From Pseudomonas corrugata (lineage in GTDB: Bacteria > Pseudomonadota > Gammaproteobacteria > Pseudomonadales > Pseudomonadaceae), in contig NZ_LHVK01000008.1 of assembly GCF_001269905.1 (NCBI RefSeq), positions 516,526 through 580,525 of the forward strand: a stretch of DNA of 64,000 bases, in the 5' to 3' direction. A program made the translations under genes and the position numbers. Below, in pieces: positions 8,117 through 20,269 of this stretch. The notes under the pieces were generated by a model. It ran no database searches and had not been told where the DNA came from. It saw only the letters and a list, made by a program, of their open reading frames with translations. Numbering within the stretch: the stretch's first letter is position 1; every line of letters starts with the position of its first letter.

Positions 8117-8156
8117 GTGTTGGCAGATCCTGTTTTTATAGGAGAGCCTTGGTTGT

Positions 8157-8759
8157 TCAGTTGGTATAGACCGGGCCGACGCCCAACCCCCAGACAATCA
8201 CCGTGAACGCCATGATGGCCACCAGTACCACCAGGCCGACGGCGAGTACCGAACTGGAAAACAGGAAGCCTTCGTCCTGTGGAATATTCATGAACGTCGG
8301 CAAGCCCACATACAGCAGGTAGACCGTATAGCAGATCGCCGCCGTGCCAACGATCATCCCCAGCCACATGTGGGGATAGAGCGCCGCCAGGCCACCGATG
8401 AACAAGGGAGTGGCGGTGTAGGTGGCGAACGCCACGCAACGGGCGAGACTCGGGTTGGCGTCATAGGTGCGGGCCATCCAGTGGATAAACGCGCCCATTA
8501 CCGCGACACCGCCCAGCATGGCCAGGTAGGACATGATGGTCATCCACAGCGCGCTTTCCTGGGTGAGCATCACGGGAGCACGATTGCCGATGACCCATCC
8601 CACCTGGGTGGTGCCGATAAATGCCGATACAGCGGGAATCGCCGCCAGGATCAGCGTGTGGGTGAGGTACATGTGGCTGATGCTTTCCTCCTGATCGCCA
8701 CGGATGTCTTTCCATTCTTGATCAGGGTGGGTGAAGAGCCCCACGACATGATGGATCAT
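8157..8759 (-). CDS. Yip1 domain inner-membrane protein
   Basis: The product has 200 residues with a short cytoplasmic N-terminus (MIHHVVGLFTHPDQEWKDI, typical of bacterial Yip1 proteins) and about five membrane segments, for example LILAAIPAVSAFIGTTQVGW, MTIMSYLAMLGGVAVMGAFI and LAVGLVVLVAIMAFTVIVWG. The function of bacterial Yip1 proteins is unknown. The start is supported by AAGGAG upstream of the ATG. It is a single-gene unit. Confidence 0.85.
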   Translation of the reverse strand: MIHHVVGLFTHPDQEWKDIRGDQEESISHMYLTHTLILAAIPAVSAFIGTTQVGWVIGNRAPVMLTQESALWMTIMSYLAMLGGVAVMGAFIHWMARTYDANPSLARCVAFATYTATPLFIGGLAALYPHMWLGMIVGTAAICYTVYLLYVGLPTFMNIPQDEGFLFSSSVLAVGLVVLVAIMAFTVIVWGLGVGPVYTN

Positions 8760-9187
8760 AATCAGTCACTCCTTTGTTATTGCCATCGCCCCCCAACGGA
8801 GCGCCTACGGGCCAAATGGCCAAGTAAGTAAAGGTCTGAATATGTGTGCGACCTTATGACGCAGTATAGAAAGGACTCATCCCGAGGGGGATGGGGGGCT
8901 TAGAGCAAATCGCGCTGTAGGTTGGCGGGTTAATCGCCGATAGGTCTGTGTACACCGTCTTGAAACGGGTGAATAACCCTGTGGCGAGGGGATTTATCCC
9001 CGCTGGGGTGCGAAGCAGCCCCCTACGTTCGGCCTGACCCACCGTTGGTTGCATTGAGATATTGGGGCCGCTACGCGCCCCAGCGGGGATAAATCCCCTC
9101 GCCACAACAGGGTTGCCAGCCTCTTCGCCGCAGGCCTGTTTTTGCGTAAAATGCCGGCCCTTCGTCACACCTCACGGATTTCGCGTC
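8760..9187. other. 428-bp intergenic stretch
   Basis: This divergent intergenic region between the Yip1 gene and ttcA holds a long REP pair (8977-9112) and no plausible ORF. I could not pick a clear sigma-70 promoter for ttcA; it must lie in or right after the REP. Confidence 0.7.
8977..9112. repeat. long REP pair, GTGGCGAGGGGATTT type
   Basis: CCCTGTGGCGAGGGGATTTA with CCCCGCTGGGG at the left and the inverse at the right enclose about 60 bp. This is the extended form of the second family, also seen at 32889 and 52437. Its right end is about 75 bp before the ttcA start. Confidence 0.9.
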
Positions 9188-10012
9188 ATGGGCACTCTTA
9201 CGGTCAACCAGAACAAACTGCAAAAGCGCCTGCGCCGCCTGGCGGGTGAGGCGGTTGCCGATTTCAACATGATTGAAGACGGCGACAAGGTCATGGTCTG
9301 CCTGTCCGGTGGCAAGGACAGCTACACCATGCTCGATGTGCTGATGCACCTGCAGAAGGTTGCGCCGATCAAGTTCGACATCGTCGCGGTGAACATGGAC
9401 CAGAAGCAGCCGGGGTTCCCCGAGGATGTGCTGCCGGCGTACCTCGAATCGCTGGGCGTGGAGTACCACATCGTCGAGAAAGACACCTACTCGGTGGTCA
9501 AGGAACTGATTCCGGAAGGCAAGACTACCTGTTCGCTGTGCTCACGCCTGCGTCGCGGCACGCTCTACACCTTCGCCGACGAGATCGGCGCAACCAAGAT
9601 GGCCCTGGGGCATCACCGCGACGACATCGTCGAGACGTTCTTCCTGAACATGTTCTTCAACGGCTCGCTCAAGGCCATGCCGCCCAAGCTGCGCGCCGAT
9701 GATGGGCGCAACGTGGTGATCCGCCCGCTGGCCTATTGCAGCGAGAAGGACATCCAGGCCTATTCGGATCTCAAGCAATTCCCGATCATCCCCTGCAACC
9801 TTTGCGGTTCCCAGGAGAACCTGCAGCGCCAGGTGGTCAAGGAGATGCTCCAGGAGTGGGAACGCAAGACGCCAGGCCGTACCGAGAGCATCTTCCGCGG
9901 TTTGCAGAACGTCGTCCCGTCCCAGTTGGCGGATCGCAACCTGTTCGATTTCACCAACCTGCGTATCGATGAAAGCGCGGCATCGCGTTTCGTCAATGTG
10001 GTGAATATCTAG
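9188..10012 (+). CDS. ttcA: tRNA cytosine(32) 2-sulfurtransferase TtcA
   Basis: The product has 274 residues, the family length. The PP-loop SGGKDSY activates C32 with ATP, and two CxxC pairs, CSLCSRL and [12 protein letters not shown], hold the 4Fe-4S cluster needed for thiolation. It makes 2-thiocytidine at position 32 of some tRNAs in the cytoplasm. ATG 9188 gives the family start [15 protein letters not shown]; the frame is open upstream to 9062 but only through REP DNA. The next gene starts 28 bp downstream, so the two may be co-transcribed. Confidence 0.96.
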   Translation: MGTLTVNQNKLQKRLRRLAGEAVADFNMIEDGDKVMVCLSGGKDSYTMLDVLMHLQKVAPIKFDIVAVNMDQKQPGFPEDVLPAYLESLGVEYHIVEKDTYSVVKELIPEGKTTCSLCSRLRRGTLYTFADEIGATKMALGHHRDDIVETFFLNMFFNGSLKAMPPKLRADDGRNVVIRPLAYCSEKDIQAYSDLKQFPIIPCNLCGSQENLQRQVVKEMLQEWERKTPGRTESIFRGLQNVVPSQLADRNLFDFTNLRIDESAASRFVNVVNI

Positions 10013-10040
10013 TTGTTTACACTGGACCCCAGGAGAGGGA

Positions 10041-10715
10041 ATGCGCGATTACAAGTGGCTGCATGAGTACTGTCTGAACCGCTTCGGTTCGACGGCTGAA
10101 CTGGAAGCCCACCTGCCTGTTCCCAAGACTCCGGCGCAGTTGCGCAAGATTGGTGACGATCGCTACCTCTCGACCATGGCATTGCGGGTCTTTCGCGCCG
10201 GTCTCAAGCACAGTCTGGTCGATGCCAAGTGGCCGGCGTTCGAAGAGGTGTTCTACAAATTCGATCCGGAAAAAGTCGTGCTGATGAGTGCCGAGCACCT
10301 GGAGCGGTTGATGCAGGATGCGCGGATCATCCGGCATCTGGGCAAGCTCAAGAGCGTGCCCCGCAACGCGCAGTTGATATTGGACGTGGCCCATGAAAAA
10401 GGCAGCTTCGGCGCGTTGATCGCCGACTGGCCGGTGACCGACATCGTTGGCTTGTGGACCTACCTGAAAAAGCATGGCCATCAACTGGGCGGCCTGTCGG
10501 CTCCGCGTTTTTTACGGATGACGGGCAAGGACACCTTCGTGCCCAGCTATGACGTGGTGGCGGCGCTCAATGCCCAGGACATCATCGACAAAGTCCCCAC
10601 CAGCCTGCGGGACCTGGCGACGGTGCAGAATGCTTTCAATCAGTGGCATGAAGAGAGTGGCGGGCGGCCGATGTCGCAGCTTTCGATGATGCTGGCTTAC
10701 ACAGTGAATCATTGA
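10041..10715 (+). CDS. DNA-3-methyladenine glycosylase I-like protein
   Basis: The product has 224 residues and resembles the Tag-type helix-hairpin-helix glycosylases (Adenine_glyco family). Supporting parts are KIGDDRYLSTMALRVFRAGLKHSLVDAKWPAFEEVF and the later RIIRHLGKLKSVPRNAQ. It lacks the typical N-terminal Cys zinc site of E. coli Tag, so it is a divergent branch; base excision of alkylated adenine is inferred. GGAGAGG lies just before the ATG. It may be read through from ttcA. Confidence 0.75.
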   Translation: MRDYKWLHEYCLNRFGSTAELEAHLPVPKTPAQLRKIGDDRYLSTMALRVFRAGLKHSLVDAKWPAFEEVFYKFDPEKVVLMSAEHLERLMQDARIIRHLGKLKSVPRNAQLILDVAHEKGSFGALIADWPVTDIVGLWTYLKKHGHQLGGLSAPRFLRMTGKDTFVPSYDVVAALNAQDIIDKVPTSLRDLATVQNAFNQWHEESGGRPMSQLSMMLAYTVNH

Positions 10716-10732
10716 GACCGGGTCGCATCCAC

Positions 10733-10800
10733 CGCCAGCAGGCTCGCTCCCACATTCGCAATGCATTTCCCTGTGGGAGCGAGCCTGCTCGCGATAGCGG
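10733..10800. repeat. REP pair, GTGGGAGCGAGCCTG type
   Basis: CAGCAGGCTCGCTCCCACA and its inverse are separated by about 18 bp, between convergent genes. Confidence 0.9.
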
Positions 10801-10804
10801 TCTA

Positions 10805-12178
<1,374 letters not shown>

Positions 12179-12268
12179 GAGCGGGTCGCATCTTGCGTAA
12201 GGTGGCGGCTATTCTACTGTGCCACGATGGGTCGTGGCAGCGTTCACATTCAGACAAGGATTGGGCAC

Positions 12269-12736
12269 ATGGCAAGGCGATTGACGGCGGCATTGGCATT
12301 GATGGGCATCCTGTTGCTCGCTGGTTGCGGAAACGACTACGGAGTCGACCAGAACGGCCAGGCGATTGCCTCGCAACGGCTGGACAAACAGTGGGTAGTC
12401 ATCAACTACTGGGCCGAATGGTGTGCACCGTGCCGCACCGAGATCCCGGAATTCAACGCCCTGGCCGAACAGCTCAAGGGACGCAACGTTGGTGTGTTCG
12501 GAGTCAATTTCGATCAGGTGCAGGGCGAAGAGCTCAAAAGCGCCAGCGACAAGATGGGCATCCGGTTCACTGTGCTGGCCCGGGACCCGGCCGAGATCTT
12601 CGACCTGCCTCGCAGCGAAGGATTGCCAGTGACCTACATCATCGACAACCAGGGCAAGGTGCGCGAGCAATTGCTGGGTGAGCAGACGGCGGCGGGGGTG
12701 ATGGCGAAGCTTGAGGGGTTGCAGGCGTTTAAATAG
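12269..12736 (+). CDS. TlpA-like thioredoxin lipoprotein
   Basis: The product has 155 residues. A lipoprotein signal ends LLLAGC, so it should be anchored in a membrane facing the periplasm. The thioredoxin fold has the active site WAEWCAPCRTEIPEF (CxxC = CAPC) and the cis-Pro region GLPVTYIIDNQGKV. Likely a periplasmic thiol-disulfide reductant; the partner is unknown. ATG 12269 gives the signal peptide directly. Confidence 0.92.
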   Translation: MARRLTAALALMGILLLAGCGNDYGVDQNGQAIASQRLDKQWVVINYWAEWCAPCRTEIPEFNALAEQLKGRNVGVFGVNFDQVQGEELKSASDKMGIRFTVLARDPAEIFDLPRSEGLPVTYIIDNQGKVREQLLGEQTAAGVMAKLEGLQAFK

Positions 12737-12767
12737 TACTTCGTGGCGGGGAGGTTGTGAGGGCTGT

Positions 12768-12800
12768 TGTGGCGAGGGGATTTATCCCCTCGCCACAGGG
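12768..12800. repeat. short REP hairpin, GTGGCGAGGGGATTT type
   Basis: TTGTGGCGAGGGG-ATTTAT-CCCCTCGCCACAGGG: a near-contiguous hairpin between the convergent TlpA-like and META genes. Confidence 0.88.
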
Positions 12801-12832
12801 CCCAGCCAGGCTCAAGAGCTCAGCTTGGAGGC

Positions 12833-13237
12833 TCAACCCTCTTCCAGCCACCACCGCAACGGCTTGCCTTGGGCCGGCCAGAAGCGTACCTGCTCGATGG
12901 GCGAGATGTCCCAGCGTTCGACCTTCTCCAGCGTCTGCAGAAAACGCGACTCCTGCTCCATCACGGCCGGGCCGCAGAGCTTGCGGGTGCTGCCGATTTT
13001 GCCGAAGCTCAAGCGGTGGCCTTCCAGGGTATAGGGGGCGAACCAGTGATTGCAGCCGGCATTGCCATAGGCTCGGCCATCCTCCCCCAGAGTGATGGTC
13101 AGGTGGCTGTAGTCCATCAATGGCCGTTCACCGATCCATTCCAGGATGTAGCTGCGGTTCTGTTGCAACTGTACAGGTTCGGCGGCACAGCCCATCAGAC
13201 TCATGCCGATCAACATGGACAGGGCCAGAGGTTTCAT
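12833..13237 (-). CDS. META domain lipoprotein
   Basis: The product has 134 residues. The signal MKPLALSMLIGMSLMGC has a lipobox, and the rest fits the META/HslJ fold (YGNAGCNHWFAPYTLEGHRLSFGKIGSTRKLC). META proteins are small outer-envelope lipoproteins, HslJ being linked to novobiocin resistance; a specific role here is unknown. ATG 13237 overlaps the upstream gene's stop (TGATG), so the two are coupled. Confidence 0.85.
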   Translation of the reverse strand: MKPLALSMLIGMSLMGCAAEPVQLQQNRSYILEWIGERPLMDYSHLTITLGEDGRAYGNAGCNHWFAPYTLEGHRLSFGKIGSTRKLCGPAVMEQESRFLQTLEKVERWDISPIEQVRFWPAQGKPLRWWLEEG

Positions 13238-13671
13238 CAGGCGGCTTCCCGGCAGGTCGGGCACAGGTGCTTTTCACCCACGCTGGTCCAGCCCAGCTCG
13301 GCGATGCGTGCGCTGGCGGCTGGTTTCTGGGCCTTGACGCCGAGCTTGGCGTCGACGGCAAATTCGAAGCTCAGCTCCTTGGCGCAACTGTCGCAGTTGA
13401 CCTGCCAGGTGTGGATCGCCAACTCGCCGAACACCGGGCCGGTGGTCATGGCGGTCCATTGGCCCATGGGCTTGAGCAGGTGGCGAACGGTGTCCACGGT
13501 CAGGCGCATGGACAGGTCCTTGCTGCCCTTGAGGGTGACCAGCAGTACATCGTTGGCCTGGATCGAACCGCCGTTGCCGGTGACCTGATAGCGGCCCGGC
13601 GCCAGTGCGCGGACTTCGGTCAGGGTGTGCTGCGGGTTCATCAGGGTGTAGCGGAAATCGTGCTCGGCCAT
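13237..13671 (-). CDS. hypothetical protein with two CxxC pairs
   Basis: The product has 144 residues and I do not recognise a named family. It starts MAEHDFRYTLMNPQHTLTEVRAL after GGAGGACCC. Two cysteine pairs, NCDSCAKEL near residue 92 and LCPTCREAA at the C-terminus, suggest one zinc site formed from both. No signal peptide, so cytoplasmic. It is first in a two-gene unit with the META lipoprotein. Confidence 0.75.
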   Translation of the reverse strand: MAEHDFRYTLMNPQHTLTEVRALAPGRYQVTGNGGSIQANDVLLVTLKGSKDLSMRLTVDTVRHLLKPMGQWTAMTTGPVFGELAIHTWQVNCDSCAKELSFEFAVDAKLGVKAQKPAASARIAELGWTSVGEKHLCPTCREAA

Positions 13672-13749
13672 GGGTCCTCCAAAATAGGCGCCACATGCTA
13701 GCACGGGGCATGGGTGGGATGGCCCGGATGCGACGAACTCCTCCTTCCC

Positions 13750-13843
13750 CTATGGGAGCGAGCCTGCTCGCGATGACGACAGATCAGTCGGCATTGATGT
13801 CAGCTGACAGACCGCAATCGCGAGCAGGCTCGTTCCCACAGGG
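13750..13843. repeat. REP pair, GTGGGAGCGAGCCTG type
   Basis: GGGAGCGAGCCTGCTCGCGA and its inverse enclose about 50 bp between ldhA (ends 13862) and the Cys-rich gene. Confidence 0.88.
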
Positions 13844-13861
13844 ATTGGCGTCGGGTTGGCT

Positions 13862-14851
13862 TTAGTCGTTCACCAGGTTTTGCGGGGTGCCGCTCGCCCA
13901 GGCTGCGATGTTGTCCAGGGTGGTCGCGGCGATTGCGTCCAGCGCTTCATGGGTCAGGAACGCCTGGTGCGCGGTGACCACCACGTTGGGGAAAGTCAGA
14001 AGCCGGGCCAGCACGTCGTCCTGCAAAGGTTGGTCGGAGCGGTCCTTGAAAAACAACTGGGCCTCTTCTTCATAGACATCCAGCCCCAGGTAGCCCAACT
14101 GACCGCTTTTCAGCGCTTCGATCAGGGCCGGTGTATCCACCAGACCGCCGCGTCCGGTATTGATCAGCATGGCGCCTGGTTGCATCGTCGCCAGCGAGTC
14201 GGCGTTGATCAGGTGTCGGCTCTGTTCGTTCAGCGGGCAATGCAGGCTGATGATCTGTGCTTGCGCCAGCAGATCGGCCAGGGGCAAATAGCGAGCGCCC
14301 AGGGCTTCGACTTGAGGGTTGGGGTAGGGGTCGTAAGCCAGCAACCGGCAGCCGAAGCCGGCCATGATCCGTGCAAACGTTGCGCCGATCTGTCCGGTGC
14401 CGACCACCCCCACAGTCTTGCCCACCAGGTCGAATCCGGTCAGGCCATGGAGGCTGAAGTTGCCATCGCGGGTACGGTTATAGGCGCGATGCAGGCAGCG
14501 ATTAAGTGCCATGATCAACGCTACTGCATGTTCGGCCACGGCATGGGGCGAGTAGGCCGGCACCCGGACGATACTCAACCCCAGGCGCCTGGCTGCGGGC
14601 AGGTCGACATGGTTGTAGCCAGCTGAGCGCAGGGCGATCAACCGGGTCCCGCCGTGCGCCAGCCGTTCCAGCACAGGGGCGCTCAGGTCATCGTTGATGA
14701 ATGCACACACCACCTCGTGCCGCTCGGCCAAGGCCACGGTGTCCAGGTTCAAGCGGGCTGGCTGGAATTGCAGTTCAAGGCCGGCGGGCAGCGGGGCTTT
14801 GGTGAAACTGTCTCGGTCGTAGGTCTGGCTGCTGAATAGAATCACGCGCAT
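13862..14851 (-). CDS. ldhA: D-lactate dehydrogenase LdhA (D-2-hydroxyacid dehydrogenase)
   Basis: The product has 329 residues, as in other fermentative D-lactate dehydrogenases. The Rossmann motif is GKTVGVVGTGQIGATFA; catalytic residues are the Arg in NTGRGGLVDT, the Glu of GLDVYEEEAQLFF and the His of VTAHQAFLTHEA. It interconverts pyruvate and D-lactate with NADH. In P. aeruginosa ldhA also neighbours gacS. The start ATG 14851 is 67 bp from the gacS stop. Confidence 0.94.
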   Translation of the reverse strand: MRVILFSSQTYDRDSFTKAPLPAGLELQFQPARLNLDTVALAERHEVVCAFINDDLSAPVLERLAHGGTRLIALRSAGYNHVDLPAARRLGLSIVRVPAYSPHAVAEHAVALIMALNRCLHRAYNRTRDGNFSLHGLTGFDLVGKTVGVVGTGQIGATFARIMAGFGCRLLAYDPYPNPQVEALGARYLPLADLLAQAQIISLHCPLNEQSRHLINADSLATMQPGAMLINTGRGGLVDTPALIEALKSGQLGYLGLDVYEEEAQLFFKDRSDQPLQDDVLARLLTFPNVVVTAHQAFLTHEALDAIAATTLDNIAAWASGTPQNLVND

Positions 14852-14918
14852 GGCGGCCTCCTGGCACTTTGAAGGGTGTCAGTTTAGCCGCCATCGCACC
14901 TGTGCTTATTGCCCTGGA

Positions 14919-17669
<2,751 letters not shown>

Positions 17670-17895
17670 ACTTGTCTCCTGCATCCAGCGGTCTGATCGA
17701 CTTTGCGCGCATCCGGCACGCAACACCTTGGCAGTGTAGCGATTTGCAGGCGGGCTATCTCCGTAAAATTCATGTCGCTGTGCATCCATGCGGGCCTTAT
17801 TCCCATAAGCCATAACCACCGCACTTTGCGTGATATGGCCGGGCAGGGTTTGCCGGTATGATAGGCGCCCCCGCAGCCCGGATTGCGAATACGCC

Positions 17896-18798
17896 ATGAC
17901 TGTGCAATACCCCACCATCGCCGATTGCGTCGGCAACACCCCGCTGGTCCGTTTGCAGCGCCTGCCCGGCGCGACCAGCAATACGCTTCTGCTCAAGCTC
18001 GAAGGGAACAACCCGGCGGGTTCGGTCAAGGACCGGCCGGCGCTGTCGATGATTACCCGTGGCGAGTTGCGCGGGCAGATCCAGCCCGGTGACACGTTGA
18101 TCGAGGCGACCTCCGGCAACACCGGGATTGCCCTGGCGATGGCGGCGGCGATCAAGGGCTACAAGATGATCCTGATCATGCCCGACAACTCCAGCGCCGA
18201 GCGCAAGGCCGCGATGACCGCCTACGGCGCCGAGTTGATCCTTGTCACCAAGGACGAAGGCATGGAAGGCGCCCGGGACCTGGCCGAGCGGATGCAGGCC
18301 GAGGGTCGCGGCAAGGTGCTCGACCAGTTCGCCAACGGCGACAATCCCGAGGCCCACTACACCAGTACCGGCCCGGAGATCTGGCGCCAGACCGAAGGCA
18401 CCATCACCCATTTCGTCAGCTCGATGGGCACCACCGGCACCATCATGGGCACCTCGCGCTATTTGAAGGAACAGAACCCGAACGTGCAGATCATCGGCCT
18501 GCAACCGATGGAAGGCGCGTCCATCCCCGGCATTCGTCGCTGGCCCGAGGAGTATCTGCCGAAGATCTACCAGGCCGACCGTGTGGACCGCATCATCGAC
18601 ATGGCCCAGAGCGAAGCCGAGGACGTGACCCGTCGCCTGGCCCGCGAAGAAGGCATTTTCTGCGGCGTATCGTCCGGCGGAGCCGTGGCGGGCATGCTGC
18701 GTTTGTCGAAGGAAGTTGAAAACGCAGTGATCGTCGCGATCATCTGCGACCGCGGCGACCGCTACCTGTCCACCGGCATTTTCGACGCGTCCAACTGA
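17896..18798 (+). CDS. cysM: cysteine synthase CysM
   Basis: The product has 300 residues, a PLP-dependent O-acetylserine (thiol)-lyase B. Key parts are the PLP lysine in [11 protein letters not shown], the substrate loop [13 protein letters not shown] and the phosphate loop [26 protein letters not shown] is CysM-typical. It forms cysteine from O-acetylserine and sulfide or thiosulfate. It is divergent from gacS and its stop overlaps the rlmD start. Confidence 0.96.
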   Translation: MTVQYPTIADCVGNTPLVRLQRLPGATSNTLLLKLEGNNPAGSVKDRPALSMITRGELRGQIQPGDTLIEATSGNTGIALAMAAAIKGYKMILIMPDNSSAERKAAMTAYGAELILVTKDEGMEGARDLAERMQAEGRGKVLDQFANGDNPEAHYTSTGPEIWRQTEGTITHFVSSMGTTGTIMGTSRYLKEQNPNVQIIGLQPMEGASIPGIRRWPEEYLPKIYQADRVDRIIDMAQSEAEDVTRRLAREEGIFCGVSSGGAVAGMLRLSKEVENAVIVAIICDRGDRYLSTGIFDASN

Positions 18799-20168
18799 TG
18801 GCCAAGCATGAAAGAGGCTTGCGCTTCCAGCCCAGCGGCGGAAGCCGGGCCCCACAAGTGCCGACCGGCAAGAAACAGCGTCTGACCATCGAGCGCCTGG
18901 CCAATGATGGCCGGGGCATCGCTTTTGTCGACGGGCGCACCTGGTTCGTCATCGGTGCCCTGGCCGGCGAAGAGGTCGAGGCGCGGGTGCTGGGTGCCCA
19001 TGGCAAGGTGGTCGAGGCACGCACCGAACGGGTGTTCCAGGCCAGTGAACTGCGCCGCGCTGCGCCGTGCATCCATGCCGGTCGATGTGGCGGTTGCAGC
19101 GTTCAACACCTGCCCCACGACGAACAGCTCGCCCTGAAACAGCGCATGCTCGCCGAGCAATTGTCGCGGGTCGCCGGTGTGGCGCCGGACGAATGGGCTG
19201 CGCCGCTGAGCGGGCCGGAATTCGCTTACCGGCGCCGCGCCCGCGTGGCGGTACGCTGGGACCAGAAAGCGAAGAAACTTGAGGTCGGATTCCGTGCCGT
19301 CGGCAGCCAGGACATTGTCGCCATCGGCGATTGCCCGGTGCTGGTACAGCCTTTGCAGCCGATCATGAGCCGCTTGCCGGACATGCTCCGCCGCTTGAGC
19401 AAACCCCAGGCGCTGGGACATGTGGAGTTGTTTGCCGGCTCGTCCCTGGCGGTATTGCTGCGGCACATGGCGCCGCTGTCGGATGCCGACTTGACGATCC
19501 TCAAGGATTTTTGCGCGTTCCATGAAGCCCAGCTGTGGCTGCATGGCGAAGGCGAGCCACAACCGGCCGAATCGGGACTGACACTGGGCTATCGCCTGGA
19601 CACCTGGGACCTGAACCTGGCTTATCGGCCGGGGGATTTCATCCAGGTGAACGCCGGGGTCAACGAGGCGATGATTGCCCAGGCCCTGCAGTGGCTGGCG
19701 CCGCGATCCGAGGAGCGGGTGCTGGATCTGTTCTGCGGCCTGGGCAACTTTGCCTTGCCGTTGGCCCGGTGCGTGCGTGAGGTGGTGGCCGTGGAAGGCG
19801 TGCAGACCATGGTGGACCGGGCGGCGGCCAATGCCGTCAGCAATAATTTGCATAACACAGCTTTTTTTCAGGCCGATTTATCCCAGCCACTGGCGGGTGC
19901 CGAATGGATCGGCGAAGGCTTTTCTGCGGTACTCTTGGACCCACCCCGTGACGGTGCTTTCGAGGTGGTGCGCAAGCTGGCGTCCCTGGGCGCCAAGCGG
20001 TTGGTTTATGTATCGTGCAACCCGGCAACTTTGGCCCGGGATACGGTCGAATTGATCAAGCAGGGCTACCGGTTAAAACGTGCCGGGATTCTCGATATGT
20101 TTCCTCAAACGGCGCATGTCGAGGCCATGGCGTTATTTGAAGCGAGCCAGGATGGCTTGTCCGACTGA
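18798..20168 (+). CDS. rlmD: 23S rRNA (uracil(1939)-C5)-methyltransferase RlmD
   Basis: The product has 456 residues. An N-terminal TRAM domain ([19 protein letters not shown]) is followed by the 4Fe-4S site ([15 protein letters not shown] plus a Cys in GDCPVL) and a SAM-dependent methyltransferase domain with [15 protein letters not shown] and the nucleophilic Cys in [12 protein letters not shown]. It methylates U1939 of 23S rRNA. The ATG overlaps the cysM stop (TGATG), indicating translational coupling. Confidence 0.95.
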   Translation: MAKHERGLRFQPSGGSRAPQVPTGKKQRLTIERLANDGRGIAFVDGRTWFVIGALAGEEVEARVLGAHGKVVEARTERVFQASELRRAAPCIHAGRCGGCSVQHLPHDEQLALKQRMLAEQLSRVAGVAPDEWAAPLSGPEFAYRRRARVAVRWDQKAKKLEVGFRAVGSQDIVAIGDCPVLVQPLQPIMSRLPDMLRRLSKPQALGHVELFAGSSLAVLLRHMAPLSDADLTILKDFCAFHEAQLWLHGEGEPQPAESGLTLGYRLDTWDLNLAYRPGDFIQVNAGVNEAMIAQALQWLAPRSEERVLDLFCGLGNFALPLARCVREVVAVEGVQTMVDRAAANAVSNNLHNTAFFQADLSQPLAGAEWIGEGFSAVLLDPPRDGAFEVVRKLASLGAKRLVYVSCNPATLARDTVELIKQGYRLKRAGILDMFPQTAHVEAMALFEASQDGLSD

Positions 20169-20269
20169 CCCGTTCGTGTCACCCCGCCACAGCCCTGGGC
20201 GGAAACATGGGCAACGAAGGTCAGCGATGTTGACGCATTGAATCTGCGTCGTAGGGAAGGTAAGTAAAG

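Noticed and set aside
17670..18155. Longer GacS start up to 18155
   Set aside because: It would run across the promoter region and into cysM antisense; GTG 17669 has a ribosome site and the known N-terminus.
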